Shown here: in pieces, positions 42,342 to 52,742 of the stretch
How the letters are laid out: every line of letters begins with the position of its first letter
Numbering within the stretch: position 1 is the first letter of the stretch
Assembly (NCBI GenBank): GCA_026168455.1
Contig: CM047429.1
Coordinates: 966,870 to 1,030,869, forward strand
Source: Theocolax elegans
Taxonomy: Eukaryota; Arthropoda; Insecta; Hymenoptera; Cerocephalidae
Reading direction: 5' to 3'
Length of the DNA: 64,000 nucleotides
Program-made: the position numbers and the translations under genes
The notes under the pieces: generated by a model
The model's input: only the letters and a program-made list of their open reading frames with translations
Told to the model about the DNA's origin: nothing
Databases searched by the model: none

Positions 42342-43314
42342 TGATCATCGAGGTTGAGCAGGAAGCCCTGGAGTTCCTCCTAGCCAGGATGATAGACACC
42401 CTGGCCAGCCACGGCGAGATGCAGACGGCGAGATGCAGTTGTTGCTGCCGTAGATCATCGGCAGCAACAGCTCCAGGAGGAGCATCGCCGTGGCCAGGAG
42501 GATATCGCCGCCGTCGTCCTAGAAGAGGTCCTGGAGGATGGTCAGGGCCAGGACACGGCCTACGTAGCGACCCCTGCGGACCGCTTGAGACAAGCAAAAG
42601 GGACGATACCCCTGCCCTCTCCGCCGAAGACAGCATCCGCGACAGAAGAGCGGATGGAGAAGGAGGGCAATCCGGTATCGGATCGTCCGCAGGGGAAGAC
42701 TGAGCCGGAACCAGCCAACACCAGACCCAAGCTCCGTCGTCCCCACTCCAACGGGTCCCAACCCGCAACCTCTGCGGCGACAGAGGAGGCGCGACCCAGC
42801 ACACAAGAAGAGGAGTGGCAGGAGACGGAGGCTGCCCTCAGGCACATGAAAGCCCTGAGGGTTCAGCTACGGGCAGCCGAACAAGAGGCCTTGGCAAAGT
42901 TCGATGCTTTTGCCGAGGCTCATCCGACGGCTCCCATCACCAAGGGTGTCTGGGGTGAGCGCGTTCAGGACCCCAAAAAGGAGCGCGAGGTCCTGGCAAC
43001 GTTCCGTGCTCAGCAGCGCGAGGCCAAAAAAAAGGCGGCGGCAGAAGAGAGGAAGCGCGAGGAGGAGCGCCAGCAGCGGCTGAGGGCAGGCTGCTGCAGA
43101 GCACCGGCGTCTCCAGCAGAAAGCGGATGACGCTAAAAGAAGAGCCGCTGAGCTGGAGGCGCGTCTGCAGTCTCAGCCCTCCACGAGCGGAATGAGCGGT
43201 TACAAGGAACCGAAGTGTCCGCTCTGCCGCTGCAAAGGGGTCGTTGACCCGAAGAAATGCCCACGCTTCAAGGCGCACGCCGAAATCAAGGCGAGGCGCA
43301 GGAGGCAGGGCTGA
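42341..43314 (+). pseudogene. Accessory ORF between pol and 3' LTR: coiled-coil protein with C-terminal Cys motif
   Basis: ATG at 42341 follows a good 3' splice site (TTTTTGTTGCAG, ending 42340). The product starts MIIEVEQEALEFLLARMIDT, then after one frameshift near 42420 is acidic and Gln-rich (HRQQQLQEEHRRGQED), Pro-rich, and Lys/Glu/Ala-rich with heptad spacing (long coiled coil). The longest single frame is about 42453-43130. A second shift near 43085 leads to more coiled coil and the end CPLCRCKGVVDPKKCPRF, TGA at 43312. There is no signal peptide, membrane span or fusion segment, so it is not env-like. The Cys end resembles a degenerate C-x2-C...C zinc motif of retroelement gag proteins. 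Function unknown; position and acceptor suggest expression from a spliced RNA. Confidence 0.6.
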
Positions 43315-43461
43315 GAGCCATAAGGAGACAACGACCCAACCTTCCAAATGTAGATACTTTTGTTTTTTTTTATTAAAGTTTTATAATAAAAATAAGGTGT
43401 ACCTCCTGATTATTTATCCTCTTTCCTGTTCCTCGCGGTACATACAGAGTATGCGGAATCT

Positions 43462-43471
43462 GGAAGGGGAG
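43462..43471 (+). promoter_or_regulatory. Polypurine tract, family B
   Basis: GGAAGGGGAG ends directly at the 3' LTR start. It marks the true 3' LTR boundary, which matters because a second LTR begins 700 bases later. Confidence 0.75.
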
Positions 43472-45726
43472 TATATCGGTAAGCGAGTTACCGATCAGGT
43501 GAGTAACCGTAAAGAGTATAGAGATTGATGCGCGGCATGGAACGCGCGCGAGAATCGTGCGCAAGGTAGTAACGAGAGAGAGAGTTCGCGCACGATCGGC
43601 AACAACAAGGTGTTGACAACTGCCGAATATACTTTAAGACGGTAAAAAGTGATTAAATACTGGTGCATTTCGTGTGTGGGTATGAGGTTTTTCTCCCCAC
43701 CAACCTCCACGTCGGCGTGCGGAGCAGCACGGCCCCGAGAAAGGCAGAAGGAAGGAAGCCAAGAGTCAGCCGCTTTCCCGACCGTTGGAGTGAGAGAGAG
43801 AGATAAGCACGAGGACGAGCTATCTCTCCTTTACCCAGTCGTTTCCCGCCGAGACGCTATATTTAGAGAAGCGGTAAGTGGTGCACCACATTTAGACCCG
43901 CGTGTCTACTTAATATTTAGCGTCCCGATTTACCTGGTACGGTCCAGGTGAGGAAGCGTTCCTCCTTTCCCCTCTCTCGTGACAATACCCGCACGGATAG
44001 ACAGGTCGGTTATTCGCGGGAGCCACTTCACTAGAGAAGGCGCGCGTGACGTAGGAAGCTTCTACGTCAAAGCTCTCTACGTCAGAGATACATACGTCAC
44101 ACGGTGTGACGTATGCCATCAGGTTAAGCAGCCGATCCTATCCGGATCGGTTGATCGTAACTCGTTAGTTAATAGGTTTTGTAACGGTAAGCGAGTTACC
44201 GATCAGGTAAGCAACGCGAAAGAGGAGATACAGCGCGGCGCGCGCAGGGAACGCGCGCGAGAATCGTGCGCAAGAGAGTATCGGTAGAGAGTTCGCGCGC
44301 GATCGGCAACAACAAGGTGTTGACAATTGCCGAATGATTTTTAAGACGGTAAAAAGTGATTAGACTGGTGCAGTTCGTGTGTGGGTGTGAGGTTTTTCTC
44401 CCCACCAACCTCCACGTCGGCGTGCGGAGCAGCACGGCCCCGAGAAAGGCAGAAGGAAGGAAGCCAAGAGTCGGCCGCCTTCCCGACCGTTGGAGTGAGA
44501 GAGAGAGATAAGCACGAGGACGAGCTGTCTCTCCTTTGCCCAGTCGTTTCCCGCCGAGGCGCGATATATAGACAAACGGTAAGTGGTGCACCACATTTAG
44601 ACCCGCGTGTCTACTGAATATTTCGCGTCCCGATTTACCTGGTACGATCCAGGTGAGGAAGCGTTCCTCCGTTCCCCCCTCTCGTGACAATACCCGCACG
44701 GATAGAAAGGTCGGTGGTTCGCGGGAACCACTTCACGAGAGAAGGCGCGCGTGACGTAGTAAGCTTCTACGTAAAAGCTCTCTACGTCAGTGATTCATAC
44801 GTCACACGGTGTGACGTATGCCATCAGGTTAAGCAGCCGATCATATCCGGATCGGTTGCTCGTAATCGACAGTTAAATAGATTTTAACTGATTCTTTTCG
44901 CGCTGACCTCGGGGGTAGTGATCGGTACGACTCCCCGCAAATTGTTAAAGTTCATTTATTGTTTATTTATTAATATTTATTTGGTAATTTAATAAATTGA
45001 CTCGGCAAGACAATCTTTCTCGCCGATTAACAATAATATCGATTGTTGATAGTATTTTACCGGTTAACGTCCTATCCTACGAATACCGCCCTCTCCGTTG
45101 TTTATCCTAGTTGGCAATTTTGGGCATAGGGCCCAACACACGGTATATAAGTCAAACGGAGTGTTTGACGTTGTTAACGGCATTGCACGGGAATCAAAGG
45201 GATTCCCGGCCGCATCGTGGGACTGCACACTTAAGGTTGGTAAGTTGGGACAGATAGGGCCTAACCGTGGGCCTTACATATCCCCAGTACCCACCCCGTT
45301 ACAGTTTTAACTAATTGTTTTCGCGCTGACCTCGGGGGTAGTCATCGGTACGACTCCCCGTCAATTGTTTATGTTAATTTATAGTTAATTTTTTAATATT
45401 TAATTGTTTAGTTAATAAATTGACTCGGCGAGACAATCTTTCTCGCCGATTAACAGTAATATCGATTGTTGATAGTGTTTTACCGGTTACCGTCCTATCC
45501 TACGAATACCGCCCTCTCCGGTGTTTATCCTAGTTGGCAATTTTGGGCATAGAGCCCAACACACGGTATATAAGTCAAACGAGGTGTTTGACGTTGTTAA
45601 CGGCATTGCACGGGAATCAAAGGGATTCCCGGCCGCACCGTGGGACTGCACACTTAAGGTTGGTAAGTTGGGACAGATTGGGCCTAACCGTGGGCCTTAC
45701 ATATCCCCAGTACCCACCCCGTTACA
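43472..45726 (+). repeat. 3' LTR of family B, interrupted by a solo LTR
   Basis: 43472-44179 is the first part (start TATATCGG) and 45308-45726 is the remainder, ending CCGTTACA before AGTC. Joined in order they match the 5' LTR at 28935-30060. The break falls at TTAATAGGTTT / TTAACTAATT, where the nested LTR sits. Confidence 0.9.
44180..45303 (+). repeat. Solo LTR of family B nested in the 3' LTR
   Basis: A complete 1124-base LTR with intact TGTAACGG and CCGTTACA ends. GTTT precedes (44176-44179) and follows (45304-45307) it, a 4-bp target duplication that restores the uninterrupted LTR sequence when one copy is removed. The same family therefore inserted again and lost its internal part by recombination. 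Confidence 0.9.
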
Positions 45727-45730
45727 AGTC

Positions 45731-46600
45731 TTAAATAAGTTTATTTTTTACATTTTATATCTTCATTATTTTCATTTTTAATTTAACTTTTTGCCATAAG
45801 ATTAAAAAGTAAACGGATTTTTATTATCTTAGAATTAATTCTTTTGTTAATTTTATTATTTAATGTTATTCAATACGTAATTCTAATATTTCAAAGAAAA
45901 GAAAATATTTACTTTTAATTTAAATGCATTGGCATTTTACTATTCTAATTCTGTAATTTAAGTCATAATTCATTGTAATTTTAAGAATTTTCTTCTTTTT
46001 CAACTTCAGCTGATAGCATTCTTGTGTACATTTACATTTTTAATAGATATATGATGTAACAGACTTCTATACATGTTTAGATATCTAACTTACTATTAAT
46101 TTTTGTCTTTTATCCTTAGATGGTAATATATTCTATTTTACTATGTCTTAATAATTTATTTTATTAACGTAATGTACGGTACGCTACAATAGATTACGTT
46201 GGTCGAGTTAATCATTCCTCATATTTTTCATGCCAATATTAATCGCCTGAAAACACATTTCTCTTTCTTTGAGTCATGAGTTCATCTCAGATATTTCGAT
46301 GTGGTGACAATAACCTAGTATTTTCTTTCTCCTTTTATTACTTCTCCGAGCCAGTTTTCTCAATCTAATAGGCTAAGTAATGCATGTGACTCATCTCAGA
46401 AATGGAAAAACGTGAGTAATATGGGCTTGGTTGTCAGAGCTCGAGCGTCACCTATAATCTACTTTTCTGTTCATCTATTTTTCATTCACTAGTTTTTCTC
46501 ATTCTCACCAAAAAAGCCATTTCTCTTCATCGACTTTACACACCACTACTTCTATCATACACTCATTCGATCGCTTAGCACCTGTTAGGTCTTTAACCTC
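45731..46600. other. AT-rich stretch, nothing recognised
   Basis: About 870 bases without open frames of interest, tandem structure or element ends. CTCATCTCAG recurs twice (near 46272 and 46391), too little to interpret. Confidence 0.6.
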
Positions 46601-46614
46601 GAGTTTGAGACACA

Positions 46615-46963
46615 TTTTTTTACAAAAAATTTAGGCTAACTGGATTAGCAATTGATTTTAATAATTTTAAAAGTTTTCGTAGTCGTGTTTCTAATGCTTT
46701 AGATACTAATAAGTCGAGATACTTAACTGACAAAATTAGAAATGAATCCACCTCTACTAATCTGTGAAGATTTCTTGGTAACATGGGCCTGCGAGCTAGG
46801 CCTCATCCATCACCCCTCACTCTCTTTTCCTCTCATGATCTTAACCTCCGTTATGTACATGTCTGTAACATTTCACCACTAGTCACCGCTTCCCGTATCA
46901 TCAATCAGCTTCCTTTTATACCATTCGATCACCCCTTCTTCGCATCGTTGAAAATATCTCTCT
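46615..46963 (+). pseudogene. Fragment of a LINE ORF2 (endonuclease-RT linker)
   Basis: The translation FKSFRSRVSNALDTNKSRYL, then a stop, then RFLGNMGLRARP, SPLTLFSSHDLNLRYVHVCN and ASRIINQLPFIPFDHPFF has the layout of the linker before RT in Jockey/CR1-type LINEs (R..VSN....KSRYL.., W.FLGNMGL, LN.HF). It is cut at 46963 by the TTAA MITE; no RT follows on the other side. A single stop and the short length limit the assignment. Confidence 0.45.
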
Positions 46964-46967
46964 TTAA

Positions 46968-47573
46968 CCCTTTAACGTCAAAATTGCAGTTTTCGGTAGT
47001 ACTAATTTTGACTGTGTATCTATCTATGAAAGCGTTGGAATTTTCTTACGAAAATTCATACCCGACTATTTTCAAAGTTGCTCTTTCGGAATCCGTTGAG
47101 AAAATTTTGAAATTTTTCCATTTTTTATTAAAATTTTCCATCTTAAGTCAAAAAAACGTGATTTTTTTGACATCATTTTTTTTTTAATCAAAATTTTCGA
47201 CTTGATTAGGTATTGCAATGCAGCTAGAACCACTATAGACCGTGCATTTTTTATATAACCTTTCGACTGGTACCCATAGATTTTCGAAATTCAACATGGC
47301 GGATTCAAAATGGCGGCTTTCTCCCGGAAAATTCGTCAATAAGTTCAGGAATTTTTTACACAATGATGATGAACTTTAAGAAAAAATGTTACTGAATAAA
47401 AAGTTCTTAGAATTGATCAAAGAATACGGTAGAATTTTTTCAGAATTTTTTGACAATTATAAAAATTTATCAAATTTTCAAAATTTTCAAAAATTTTCAA
47501 TTCTAAAGCTTTCATAGATAGATACTCAGTCAAAGTTAGTACTACCGAAAACTGCACTTTTGACGTTAAAGGG
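46968..47573. mobile_element. piggyBac-like MITE (606 bp) with TTAA target duplication
   Basis: Ends CCCTTTAACGTCAAAA and TTTTGACGTTAAAGGG are inverted, and about 75 bases of arm match (GCAGTTTTCGGTAGTACTAA, GTATCTATCTATGAAAGC). TTAA flanks both sides (46964-46967 and 47574-47577). TTAA target sites and CCC/GGG termini are the signature of the piggyBac superfamily. There is no transposase, so it is non-autonomous. Confidence 0.85.
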
Positions 47574-47817
47574 TTAAGCATCTGCTCGAACTCGATCAGA
47601 CAGCCTGGTCAGTCAGGATGGTTCGCGAGCGTATCACTCACTAACGCGCCGCTTTTAGCTTTTAACTTTAAACTTTTAAAGTTTAACTTTAAATTTTATT
47701 TAATTATTGTTTTACTTGTTTTATTCCATTCTAGTCATTCATTCTAGTGAGCAAAGAGCAAAGCAATGCCTCCTCCCCAGCCTATAAATGCGTCTCGATG
47801 TTTACAGACACTCGGCG

Positions 47818-47875
47818 GTTTGGTGGGGGGGGGGGAGTGACAAGGTGGATTTAATCCACTTGTCAAAAGATGCCA
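47818..47875 (+). repeat. Polypurine tract and LTR start of a family A-like element (remnant)
   Basis: GGTTTGG plus a long G run plus AG (47818-47837) has the design of the tract at 16131. It is followed by TGACAAGGTGGATTTAATCC and ACTTGTCA, a 28-bp near-palindrome like the LTR tips of family A. No LTR end is found downstream and no pol is found upstream, so only the junction survives. The preceding 47578-47817 shows nothing else. Confidence 0.5.
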
Positions 47876-47884
47876 GCATTACTG

Positions 47885-47950
47885 ACACCGCGAGGTGGCG
47901 CGGTATCGGTAGCAAATAAGGTTCAAGACCCGACGCCCTCTTCATTTTTT
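47885..47950 (+). repeat. Possible tRNA-derived (SINE-like) fragment
   Basis: TGGCGCGGTATCGG resembles an A box and GGTTCAAGACC a B box, followed by TTTTTT at about 47945. The spacing between the boxes (about ten bases) is too short for a tRNA, so at best this is a collapsed SINE head. Confidence 0.25.
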
Positions 47951-48229
47951 ATTCAGCACTTATAAAGTCTTATGCCACAATGTAAAGAAAATATAACATT
48001 CGGAATAATATTTTAATATTGTGTGGAGGACGTCGAGGATCTTGATGGATGTTTTATATTTCAAAATCTTAATTTATAAGCAGTTTATGCGATAAGGTTA
48101 TTTTTGTTTAACGTTTCTGTTATTGCCGTATTTTCATGAAAAATGTATCCTTAAGTTTGGATAAGATATGAATTCTGCCATAGCAATAGTTCCTAATTTA
48201 TGTCTATATATTTTTTCCTTTCTTTTTAG

Positions 48230-48494
48230 TGATGATTGCAGATTACAAGAAACAAACCTTTCGGAGCCAGTTATCACATTTCCAGATCCAGATACTCCTC
48301 CACCAAATTCATGCACAGATAGTGTAATTAGTAATACACCTTCTGCGATAACCAGTTTAAACGATTTAGACAATTTGAAAAATGTGAATCCTTCCTTGAG
48401 TTTAAATAACATGCAAGATATTGTTCATCATCCACTTAGTTCTGAGGCAATGAAATTTGAACAAAGAAAAGTGACGAGTGCTTCAAAGACAAAG
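48230..48494 (+). CDS. Candidate internal exon of a host gene (unrecognised)
   Basis: A T-rich tract and AG (TTTCTTTTTAG, ending 48229) precede, and AAG|GTATAT follows at 48494. Between them 88 codons are open: DDCRLQETNLSEPVITFPDP, then Ser/Asn/Pro-rich sequence, ending SSEAMKFEQRKVTSASKTK. Composition is unlike the flanking transposons and similar to a disordered region of a cellular protein. The exon starts in phase 1 (one base completes the previous codon) and ends at a codon boundary. No neighbouring exon is found within the window, so the gene would have long introns filled by these elements. The family is not recognised. Confidence 0.5.
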
Positions 48495-49513
48495 GTATAT
48501 TATTAACACTACTATTATAAATTAAAATTATTCACAATGAACATAGCTTAGAGCGTAATATTATTCACAAATAATATGCCTTCATGCACATAATAACAGT
48601 TTATTGGCGAATTTTTCATCTCAATATGTATTTACATGCAATGTTTAAATTTGAACCCTTCTATAAAGTATTAAAATTTTTCACATCAAAGAGTATGCAG
48701 ACCACGAATATTAGAACCTAAAAAAGAGACTAACTCGACTTTTTCATGTTTATTTAAAAAGTAAATCAGCTTTCTCTACACAGATCGGTATTGTGTGTAA
48801 TACGTATACGTGCGGTCTCAATAACTTCTCGCGCTTCACTATACTACTTGTTCGTTAGAAATGCTTGCAATTAATTTCTCACATATTTTACGTTCTATAG
48901 AAAGATTAATTGATTGAATTATGTATTGGGACACCCGGAGTTAAAAACCTAGAGGGCATTAAATGAATTAAAATAGTTATACATTAGAGTACTTAGTCTA
49001 AAAACTAACTTTCCAACAATAATTGCTCTATGTACCGGTACAAATCCACATGCTCTCGACAATTTATTTTTTTAAATTTTAGAATGTACACCCTTCATGG
49101 TTATGATAAAATCCACAATAACGATTTTAAAGCGTTAAACCCAGGTTGTAATGAATTTCACAACCAATTCGATTTGAAAAGTTGTACGACGTTTCGTCTG
49201 CCAGGTTTTGCAGACCTCTTCAAGTACTAATTTATTGAACAAAAAAATATAAATAAATATACAGAAAACTTTTTAAATAACAACAATTCACAAAAAACAC
49301 TATATAGAACAAAACAATCTTTACCAAATAAATATCAAACAGTTTCCACTGATCTTCCATTACTCGTAGATGAGTAGCGTCAAGTGAAATTTCAAAAATT
49401 GTTATTGCTATGTATAACGTGTATAAAAGATTGACATATGTATAAGATTCGCAGAAGTACAAGGATGTGCTCGGTCTAACGATTTTACAAGTTCTAAGAA
49501 TGATTTTCAACGG

Positions 49514-50361
49514 TTACAAGATGTTGTTGTAAATTCTACTCAACATAACAGTATCTTCTTTCTTATAAATAGTATTTTTAGTACTTTGAATATGAAGCAT
49601 TTCAGAAATCAAACGTTTTTTATAGCAGTTTTCAATATCTAAAACTTTAACATTTTCAAAATCGAATTCATGATTTTTATTCTTCTTGTGTAAACTCACA
49701 ACAGACTCCGGATTACGTGACTTATTATGTTAAGAAATGCGTTCTCCAAGTGCTCTCTTTGTTTCGCCGACATATGATACAGAACAATTTTTACAATTAA
49801 ATTTATAAACAGCACCACATATATCCATTTTTTTTAATTTATCTTTTCCTAATTGTATGATGTTACTGTGTTTGTTGCTTATAATTGGTAATGTAGATAT
49901 ATTAAATTTTTTTAACATGTATGAGCATTTTTTTAAAAAATTTGGATAAAAGGGTAGAGATAAAACTAAAAAAGGTGCTTTTTTATTGTCTTTACAGTTA
50001 ACAGAAATTTTGATTTTTCTAAGTCTCTCATTAATAACCTCGTCATAAAATTTATTTGGATAGTTGTTCAGGTTTATAATACGTTTTATTAAATTTATAT
50101 TATCATTGTGGAAGTCAGTGTGAGACAGTAAAATTGCTCTATCAACTAAATTATAAACTATATTTTTCTTCTGTCGGTCAGAGTGATTTGAGTTAATATT
50201 AAGTATTCTATCAGAATTTGAAGGCTTTCTATACCAATTAGATAAAATTCTGTTATTTAATCTGATTAATGAAACATCTAAAAAGTTTATAATGCTATTT
50301 TTTTCCAATTCATAAGTATATTGAAGATTTTCACTATAACTATTGAAAACGCTTATAACTT
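49514..50361 (-). pseudogene. GIY-YIG endonuclease end of Penelope-like element, inverted copy
   Basis: On the minus strand VFNSYSENLQYTYELEKN continues uninterrupted into INFLDVSLIRLNNRILSNWY, KPSNSDRILNINSNHSDRQK, then the nuclease signature GAVYKFNCKNCSVSYVGETK, where CxxC and the Y..YVG pair are the GIY-YIG equivalents. A TAA follows RIS at about 49731, and SLHKKNKNHEFDFENVKVLD to the natural end continues in the same frame to 49514. This copy shows the undisturbed RT-nuclease connection and so defines the insertion point of the LTR in the other copy. Confidence 0.85.
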
Positions 50362-51621
50362 TTTTCTATTTACTGGAAAGAAATCTGTAAGAATTTTAAT
50401 CAACTCGAATATAAACATAGTCAAAAATTAAAAAATTTAATATCCAAACACAAAAGATATCAAAATCTTAATATACAGGAGAATAGTAACTTGGATAAAA
50501 AATCTATCTTCAATTGCACTACCGAAATAAGTAGTTGAAGTAACGTCATTAGGGCCAAATTTCAACGATAATAAAAATTTTTGGAAAAAAGACATTGTTC
50601 TTACCGTTAAAAATATAGAAACTAAATTTGATTAATTTGAAATCAACAACGAAGTAAAAAATGAAATTCGAAATATAATAGTTAACAATATAAAAGGTGA
50701 AATTAATTCAACAAAACACGTGACTAGTAATGAAAAATCGTTTACAAAAAATGTCAGAATCACACAAGATTTTCTAAAAGAAAACCCAAATATATTTTTC
50801 ACACATGCTGACAAAGGAAATCTTATAGTCTGTATGTATAAGACTGATTATATAGAAAAAATGAATACACTGTTAAATGGTGATAAAGTTTATAAAATAG
50901 TTAAGAAGAATCCCTTAAAAAAATTACAGAATAATGTCTATAATATAATGAAACGATTAAATGAGAGTGAGTACTTGGGAAAAATTCCATAACAATCAAT
51001 TAACTCAGACTAATACTTGTTTGACTAAGGCATGTGGCCTTCCTAAAATTCACAAAGAAAACATTCTGCTCAGACCTATCATATCTACAAACAAAAGCCC
51101 CACATATTTTTTATCAAAATTAACATATAATTCTCTAAAAATGTCAATTCCTTCTCCCAAATCTCGCATTAACAGTAGTTTTGAATTTAAAAACATAATA
51201 GATAAGATAACGGTTCCGTATGATTATATTATAATGTCTCTTGATGTGAGCTCTTTGTTTAATAATATTTCGTGCTCAGCTGTTCTTGACAGTTTAGATC
51301 GACGTTGGTCGCACATCCACAATAAATGTAAAATATCTTGTAGTGACGTCCGTAATATTGTAGAATTTTTATTTAATAACACATTTTTTAGTTTTAATGA
51401 TAAATTTTATCAACAAGTTTTTAGATCATCAATGAGTTCTCCAATATCTCCTCTTTTCGCTGATTTAGTCATGGAAGATCTTCAGAATAATTGTTTGTTG
51501 GAACTGAAAAACCCATACAATTGTATTCCATTATTTTACTATAGATATGTGCACGTCACTATTATGTGTATTAAAAAAGAATATGTTGATGTGGTTATAA
51601 GAGTTTTCAATAGTTATTGTG
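50362..51621 (+). pseudogene. Penelope-like element RT, unit 1
   Basis: Broken N-terminal coding (KRYQNLNIQE, VEVTSLGPNF-like) leads to TSNEKSFTKNVRITQDFLKE and THADKGNLIVCMYKTDYIEK (50720-50985), followed by a frameshift near 50990. The RT proper (50961-51626) has ACGLPKIHKENILLRPIIS, MSLDVSSLFNNI (motif A), SSMSSPISPLFADLVMEDL (motif B) and YYRYVHVTIMC where family members have YVDD, so both motif C Asp residues are gone. The frame ends where the LTR begins. Confidence 0.85.
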
Positions 51622-52599
51622 TGTGACGGTCCAGTTTATTCACATAATAAAAAATAAGATAGAATCTCCTCTTTTTGAGTTTCTGTCTTATTTAATCCAT
51701 CGATCCGTATAGGGTAGAGATATTATCCCATCCAATAACAAATCGATGAATGAGCATTGATACGTCGAGTTAATATATTACTGGAAACCCCTTACGATAC
51801 CACTTCAATTCAGTAACGTAGTTCAAAGAGAAAACAAATTCTCTTATCCCGCGTTACTTTACGAATTGAAAAGTGTTCACAATCTAGGTCTAAAAATCTC
51901 CAATTGCATTCAGCGACGTAGGTCTGAGAGAAAACAAATTCTCCCATCACGCGTCACCTTAAGAAAGCCATTGAGATTCTTAAGACCTAATAAGAGGTTG
52001 CCTTATTGGGGTCGTTTGGTAATATAATAAAAAAAAAATCAATTATCATAATCGAATAAGAAGAATTTATTTTATGTTCATGTAGGATGTTGGAAGAACA
52101 CCCTAACATGCCTTTATAATAGAACTAACATTTACATTACAAGAGTCTGTTTACGCGAGTCTCGACCAGAGCGGAGAGGCCGCTTGAAAGGCTCGTCGTC
52201 CTCGACGAAATTGCTGCTGAGGCAGCGAGAGCCGTTGGTTTTGTCAAGTCTTGGCAGTGGTGGGGGAACTCTCTACTCAGGATCTAAGTCTCCCACCATC
52301 GGCATATCAAGCACACGCATCGATATGTGCGTGTATTATCTCATGACGTCGTACTCTGGCTGTTCGTCTATATTTTCTTATATTAGATAATAAATGTATT
52401 AATTATTATATTATTTGAATATAATACTCGTAGTGTTATGTTTTACAAGATGCATTATTTATGCATAGATATAGTTACGCTATTGCTATATTATTGTAAA
52501 ACTTACAGATTTATTGAAAATTGGTTTAATACCAATTTTCATTGTAAATTATAATAAATAATAATTTTGAATGTTGTATTTTAGTTTACTTACAACTAA
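51622..52599 (+). repeat. LTR first part in duplication unit 1
   Basis: Same as 53763-54741: TGTGACGGTCCAG, then repeated GAGAGAAAACAAATTCTC-like blocks with GCGTTAC/GCGTCAC, and GTGTGTATTATCTCATGACG. It stops at the duplication joint without the LTR end. A 68-codon frame (52184-52390) is LTR sequence and is not called. Confidence 0.75.
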
Positions 52600-52742
52600 G
52601 ATATCAAAATCTTAATATACAGGAGAATAGTAACTTGGATAAAAAATCTATCTTCAATTGCACTACCGAAATAAGTAGTTGAAGTAACGTCATTAGGGCC
52701 AAATTTCAACGATAATAAAAATTTTTGGAAAAAAGACATTGT

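Larger units (their letters stand above)
28935..45726 (+). mobile_element. Gypsy family B LTR retrotransposon, 16.8 kb with nested insertions
   Basis: AGTC occurs at 28931-28934 and 45727-45730, directly outside LTR ends TATAACGG (mutated from TGTAACGG) and CCGTTACA. Between lie the 5' LTR, Lys-type primer site, leader, broken gag, pol split by a LINE, an accessory ORF, polypurine tract and a 3' LTR that itself holds a solo LTR. The 4-bp duplication shows that everything inside belongs to one original insertion enlarged later. RT motif YLDDIII and PR-RT-RH-IN order assign Ty3/Gypsy; LTR sequence and gag differ from family A. Confidence 0.9.

Noticed and set aside
42341..43314. Reading the accessory ORF of family B as an env gene
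   Set aside because: There is no signal peptide, membrane segment or glycoprotein-like Cys pattern; the sequence is charged coiled coil.
46783..47187. A 134-codon frame starting MGLRARPHPS as a separate gene
   Set aside because: Its first half is LINE linker sequence and its second half is the left arm of the piggyBac-like MITE.
49030..49230. A 66-codon frame present identically at 49030 and 56257
   Set aside because: Identity comes from the inverted arms of the Penelope-like element; it lies antisense in the 3' region.
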